Origin: Liolophura sinensis
Taxonomy: Eukaryota; Mollusca; Polyplacophora; Chitonida; Chitonidae
Length of the DNA stretch: 64,000 bases
Direction: 5' to 3'
NCBI RefSeq assembly: GCF_032854445.1
Contig: NC_088301.1
Coordinates: 51,571,187-51,635,186, forward strand
This document shows, piece by piece, positions 60,656 to 64,000 of the stretch (position 1 is the stretch's first letter; each line of letters begins with the position of its first letter). The notes under the pieces were generated by a model. It searched no databases. It had not been told where the DNA came from and was given only the letters and a program-made list of their open reading frames with translations. A program made the translations under genes and the position numbers.

Positions 60656-61222
60656 CTTACAATACCAAACCAGGAATGAGTTTTGCAGTCCTGCTTGTTA
60701 CATCACTAAACCAGGAATGAGTTTTGCAGTCCTGCTTGCTACATCACTAAACTAGGAATGAGTTTTGCAGTCCTTCTTGTTACATCACTAAACCAGGCAT
60801 GAGTGTTGCAGTCCTGCTTAATTATTACAACACCAAACGAGGAAAGAGTTTTGCAGTCCTGCTAATTACATCACTAAACCAGGAATGAGTTTTGAAGTCC
60901 TGCTTGTTACGTCAATATACCATGAATGAGTTTTGAAGTCCTGCTTTTTACATCACTGAACCAGGCATGAGTTTTGCAGTCCTGCTTGTTACCATCACTA
61001 AACTAGGAATGAGTTTTGAAGTCCTGCTTGTCACATCACTAAAATAGGAATGAGTATTGCAGTCCTGCTTGTCACAGCACTAAACTAGGAATGAGTTTCG
61101 CAGTCCTGCTTGTCACAGCAATAAACTAGGAATGAGTTTCACAGTCCTGCTTGTTACGTCACTAAACTAGGCATGAGTTATGAAGTCATGCTTAATTGTT
61201 ACAGGAGCAAACTAGGAATGCA
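60656..61222. repeat. Tandem array, 41-bp units
   Basis: About 13 units plus a partial share aggaatgagttttgcagtcc followed by tgcttgttacatcac. Units 4, 5 and the last are lengthened by extra AATT/ATT bases. No frame of interest is produced. Confidence 0.9.
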
Positions 61223-64000
61223 TTTAGGAACGAACACAATGATCATGGCTGCATACACGTATCAAGAAGTTAGACTAGCTGCTAGTGAGCAGGTAGTGCT
61301 TAAACAGGTCTATGTGCCCTTCTATAATGATGGAATGTAAACAAACCCGGGAAATAGGCCTATTTATGCACACACGAGGTGGCTTCTATATTTCCGATCT
61401 GATTACCTCTCAAATTAAACATGGTGTCGATGAATAGTGGACGTCGCGCATTATTAATCTGCCGCAGTATGCCAGACTTCGATTTGGGTCTGTGACCAAC
61501 TGACAGCCTCACCGGCTCACTGCTATACCAGCGAACAAAGCCAGAGCCAAGGCTTCCTTTGGCTCAAGCGCGCAGAGACGATGGTCATTCTGCTGCTGGT
61601 GTTTGTTTGACACCTTGTTAATAACCGCGTGTCAGCATCATTTTATTGGTCATGAAATATAATAAAACAATTATCTGAAGGAATACGTTGCACACTGCTG
61701 TGTCCATAATCACTCATTAGTGTGTCAAATATGATTGTTATACAGACAGTAAAGTCGAGATACACGAACCACTATGTATATATATATATATATATTTAAA
61801 AAAAATTATATTTTCTTATCCACTGTGTCAGTGGTAGCATGTATGTCATATGCATGTTGTATATTCCATACATTTGTAGAAGTACATTCCATATATTTTA
61901 GAAGTACATTGGCCATTTCAGTATCCTGAATTCTCTTAAATTTAGGTTTGGGTATACAGCTCCCAGATGAACAGATACCGTTGCATTGTTCAATATTTTT
62001 GAACGCTGTACTAAAAACCGGATATGTTCATATATGTTTTCAGCTTTCTATGGTTGATATATAAGCTCGTATCTAAAGTTGAAAACGCATGGATCTGAAA
62101 ATCAAACCATTTTTGTACAGACAAAGAGGTTACATGAACCCGTCATGAAGATTGTACCTTTCCCGATACAGAGAAGCTATGGTCTTGGGCAAGTGATAAA
62201 TCTTATTCATTTACACACACAGCCAGTGCACTTTTATGCATCGAATCTACGTTGTCTTTGTCTGTGAGTGTTTCAGTTGTTTCCGAATCCAAGCCCTACT
62301 CTGTAAATTAGCCACATTAACTCTAGAAGTTAGACTGAATATCGATGGCATAGCTACATTTCTTATAATGGAAGACATTTCAGACGTTGGCATTAATCAA
62401 TACTGCAGAACGACTTCTGGCATGATATTTTAGTCCCGATTTTCACATTATAGGCAATGACAGAGATGATAGTCATCGTAATGATGCAATCTATGTTAAA
62501 GATAACTTCAAACTTTCTATGCATGATCTAAATATGGATTTCAATTTTTAGCAGTCAGTGAAATAGGGGTATATGTGTTTGCTATACCACAAAACCACAG
62601 AGAAGTCTCGCCTTATTGTTAAATAAAAAATTGCAATCTTTTAAGAAAAAAGTTCTAGCTGCTAATGTTTATTAATTCTAGGTGATCTGAATGATCGATG
62701 TACCCAGTGGTCTTCAGATCGTGAAGCATGGATCTCTTCAACTTGGTCCGTAATAACAACCATTATAAGACGATAAATTAACCTAAACACTACCGTAGCG
62801 ACGACACATACTGTACATGTATCTTCATGTCCTTGTGAATTTGGGTTGATTTCATAGTTGCCTTACGCTATACCTAAGACATTTCAGCATATACAATAGT
62901 AGTCAGTTGTATGGGCGGAGCTAACCATCGACCTCTGGAAAGTTAATGACAAACTTTCCCACCTGTAACACACAGGTAAGCACAACACTGTAGGACAAGT
63001 CGTCTGCAACGGATTTACACTCCACGAACTGCCGCACGAGCGTTGTCAACCGTTTATTGTCACCAAGGCCTCAGGAACAGTCAAAGCGGAAGAATCAACA
63101 AAATCCTTCTCCAAGGCCATGTCGGATCCCGCCCCTCTTAATCCCTACCGATTTGAAATACAAGCGCTATGAATTAATTTATAATTTCTGAAAAAAATCT
63201 TTCAAAAATGCAAAAATAGACGTCAGAGCAATATAGGAATATTATTAGTGCTAAAAGTCGCTGTATTTGAATGCCGAAAAAAGGCATTTGACAGTACATA
63301 CATGTGCTCTGGACCGGCCAGATCAAAACAGCACTGTAACAGATCAACACTAGAGAAAGGAACAAGCGCGTTGATGTTAGCAGATTAAACCATCAATCAC
63401 ACCACGGTCATTTTTGGCTGAATTGCTATTGTTTTTGTCAAACCTGGACTGGCATTTCAGCACATCAACTCGTTTTTCAGCTTGCATAATAACATTATCT
63501 TAAAGCTTGGAGTATTCAGATTGAACGGTATTAGAACATCAACACAGATTTACTATAGGAATATTACCAGAAGAGATTCCGTTACCAAAGATTTGGCAGA
63601 TGTAGGTTCTGGCTTCTTGTCGGGAAGACGAAATAAAACGTTATTATTAAAGGCTTGAACAAGAGGCAATAAACATACATTCCGTTACCACAAAACCAAC
63701 ATAAATAAGAGTAACTTAATTTGTTGGTGTCAGAATTGAGTTTATTTCTATATAATCACGTGATATTTAACACTTATTAATGCTACACCACATTGGCACA
63801 AATATCATTATTATATGGACAAATTGTGTGGGACATACAGCGGCAAAAAGTAATAAAATTATTATGTGCCGGATGTATTTTGTGTAAATTGTGCCCATGT
63901 GCTAATTTTGACAACTTAATTTTAAACCCTCTATTAACTTAAAATTAATATGTTCAACTAGTTATACAAAAATTGACTTTAGTCTTTAAACTCCTTTTGG
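61223..64000. other. Gene-poor right end
   Basis: A (TA)n tract lies at 61776-61795. Short frames at 62079-62433 and 63174-63365 are AT-rich and unrecognised. No splice-bounded coding exon was found. Confidence 0.5.

Overview
The window is eukaryotic nuclear DNA from a lophotrochozoan invertebrate, most likely a mollusc (a brachiopod is not excluded). Genes are split by GT-AG introns, the intergenic DNA is AT-rich, and several copies are present of a tRNA-related SINE whose 3' end carries a 'gaaatattcttgagtacggcg' type core followed by an AAAT tail, a type I associate with molluscan genomes. That taxonomic call rests on recognition only, without a database search.

Three genes are well supported. 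(1) 7593-8471, minus: TMEM187, a multipass membrane protein with one coding exon. (2) 10239-22969, plus: a complete HCF-1 (HCFC1) orthologue. I could chain 23 coding exons with consistent splice phases into a 1626-residue protein: kelch propeller, N-terminal Fn3, a Ser/Thr/Gly-rich middle, a striking Cys/His/Pro/Gly repeat array, C-terminal Fn3 pair and a basic C-terminal tail. (3) 28835-52680, minus: an adhesion-type GPCR. I could chain 14 coding exons into about 1009 residues: signal peptide, probable cadherin-like folds, Fn3, HRM-like domain, GAIN/GPS and seven membrane spans.

TMEM187 and HCF-1 lie head to head with a shared upstream region of about 1.7 kb. Human TMEM187 and HCFC1 are also head-to-head neighbours on Xq28, so this looks like very old microsynteny. 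The shared region has two ZNF143/Staf-type sites, two CACGTG boxes and ATGGCGGC (YY1-like) sites. The HCF-1 start codon lies inside a perfect 12-bp inverted repeat.

The remainder is gene-poor: 1-7.5 kb, the 24.3-28.8 kb interval between the HCF-1 and GPCR 3' ends, the 10.9-kb first GPCR intron, and 53-64 kb. These hold SINE copies, foldback elements and three tandem arrays (43-bp units at 44.6-45.0 kb, a 17-bp minisatellite at 54.45-55.65 kb, 41-bp units at 60.66-61.22 kb). I saw no rRNA, no intact tRNA gene, no CRISPR array and no intact transposase or reverse transcriptase.
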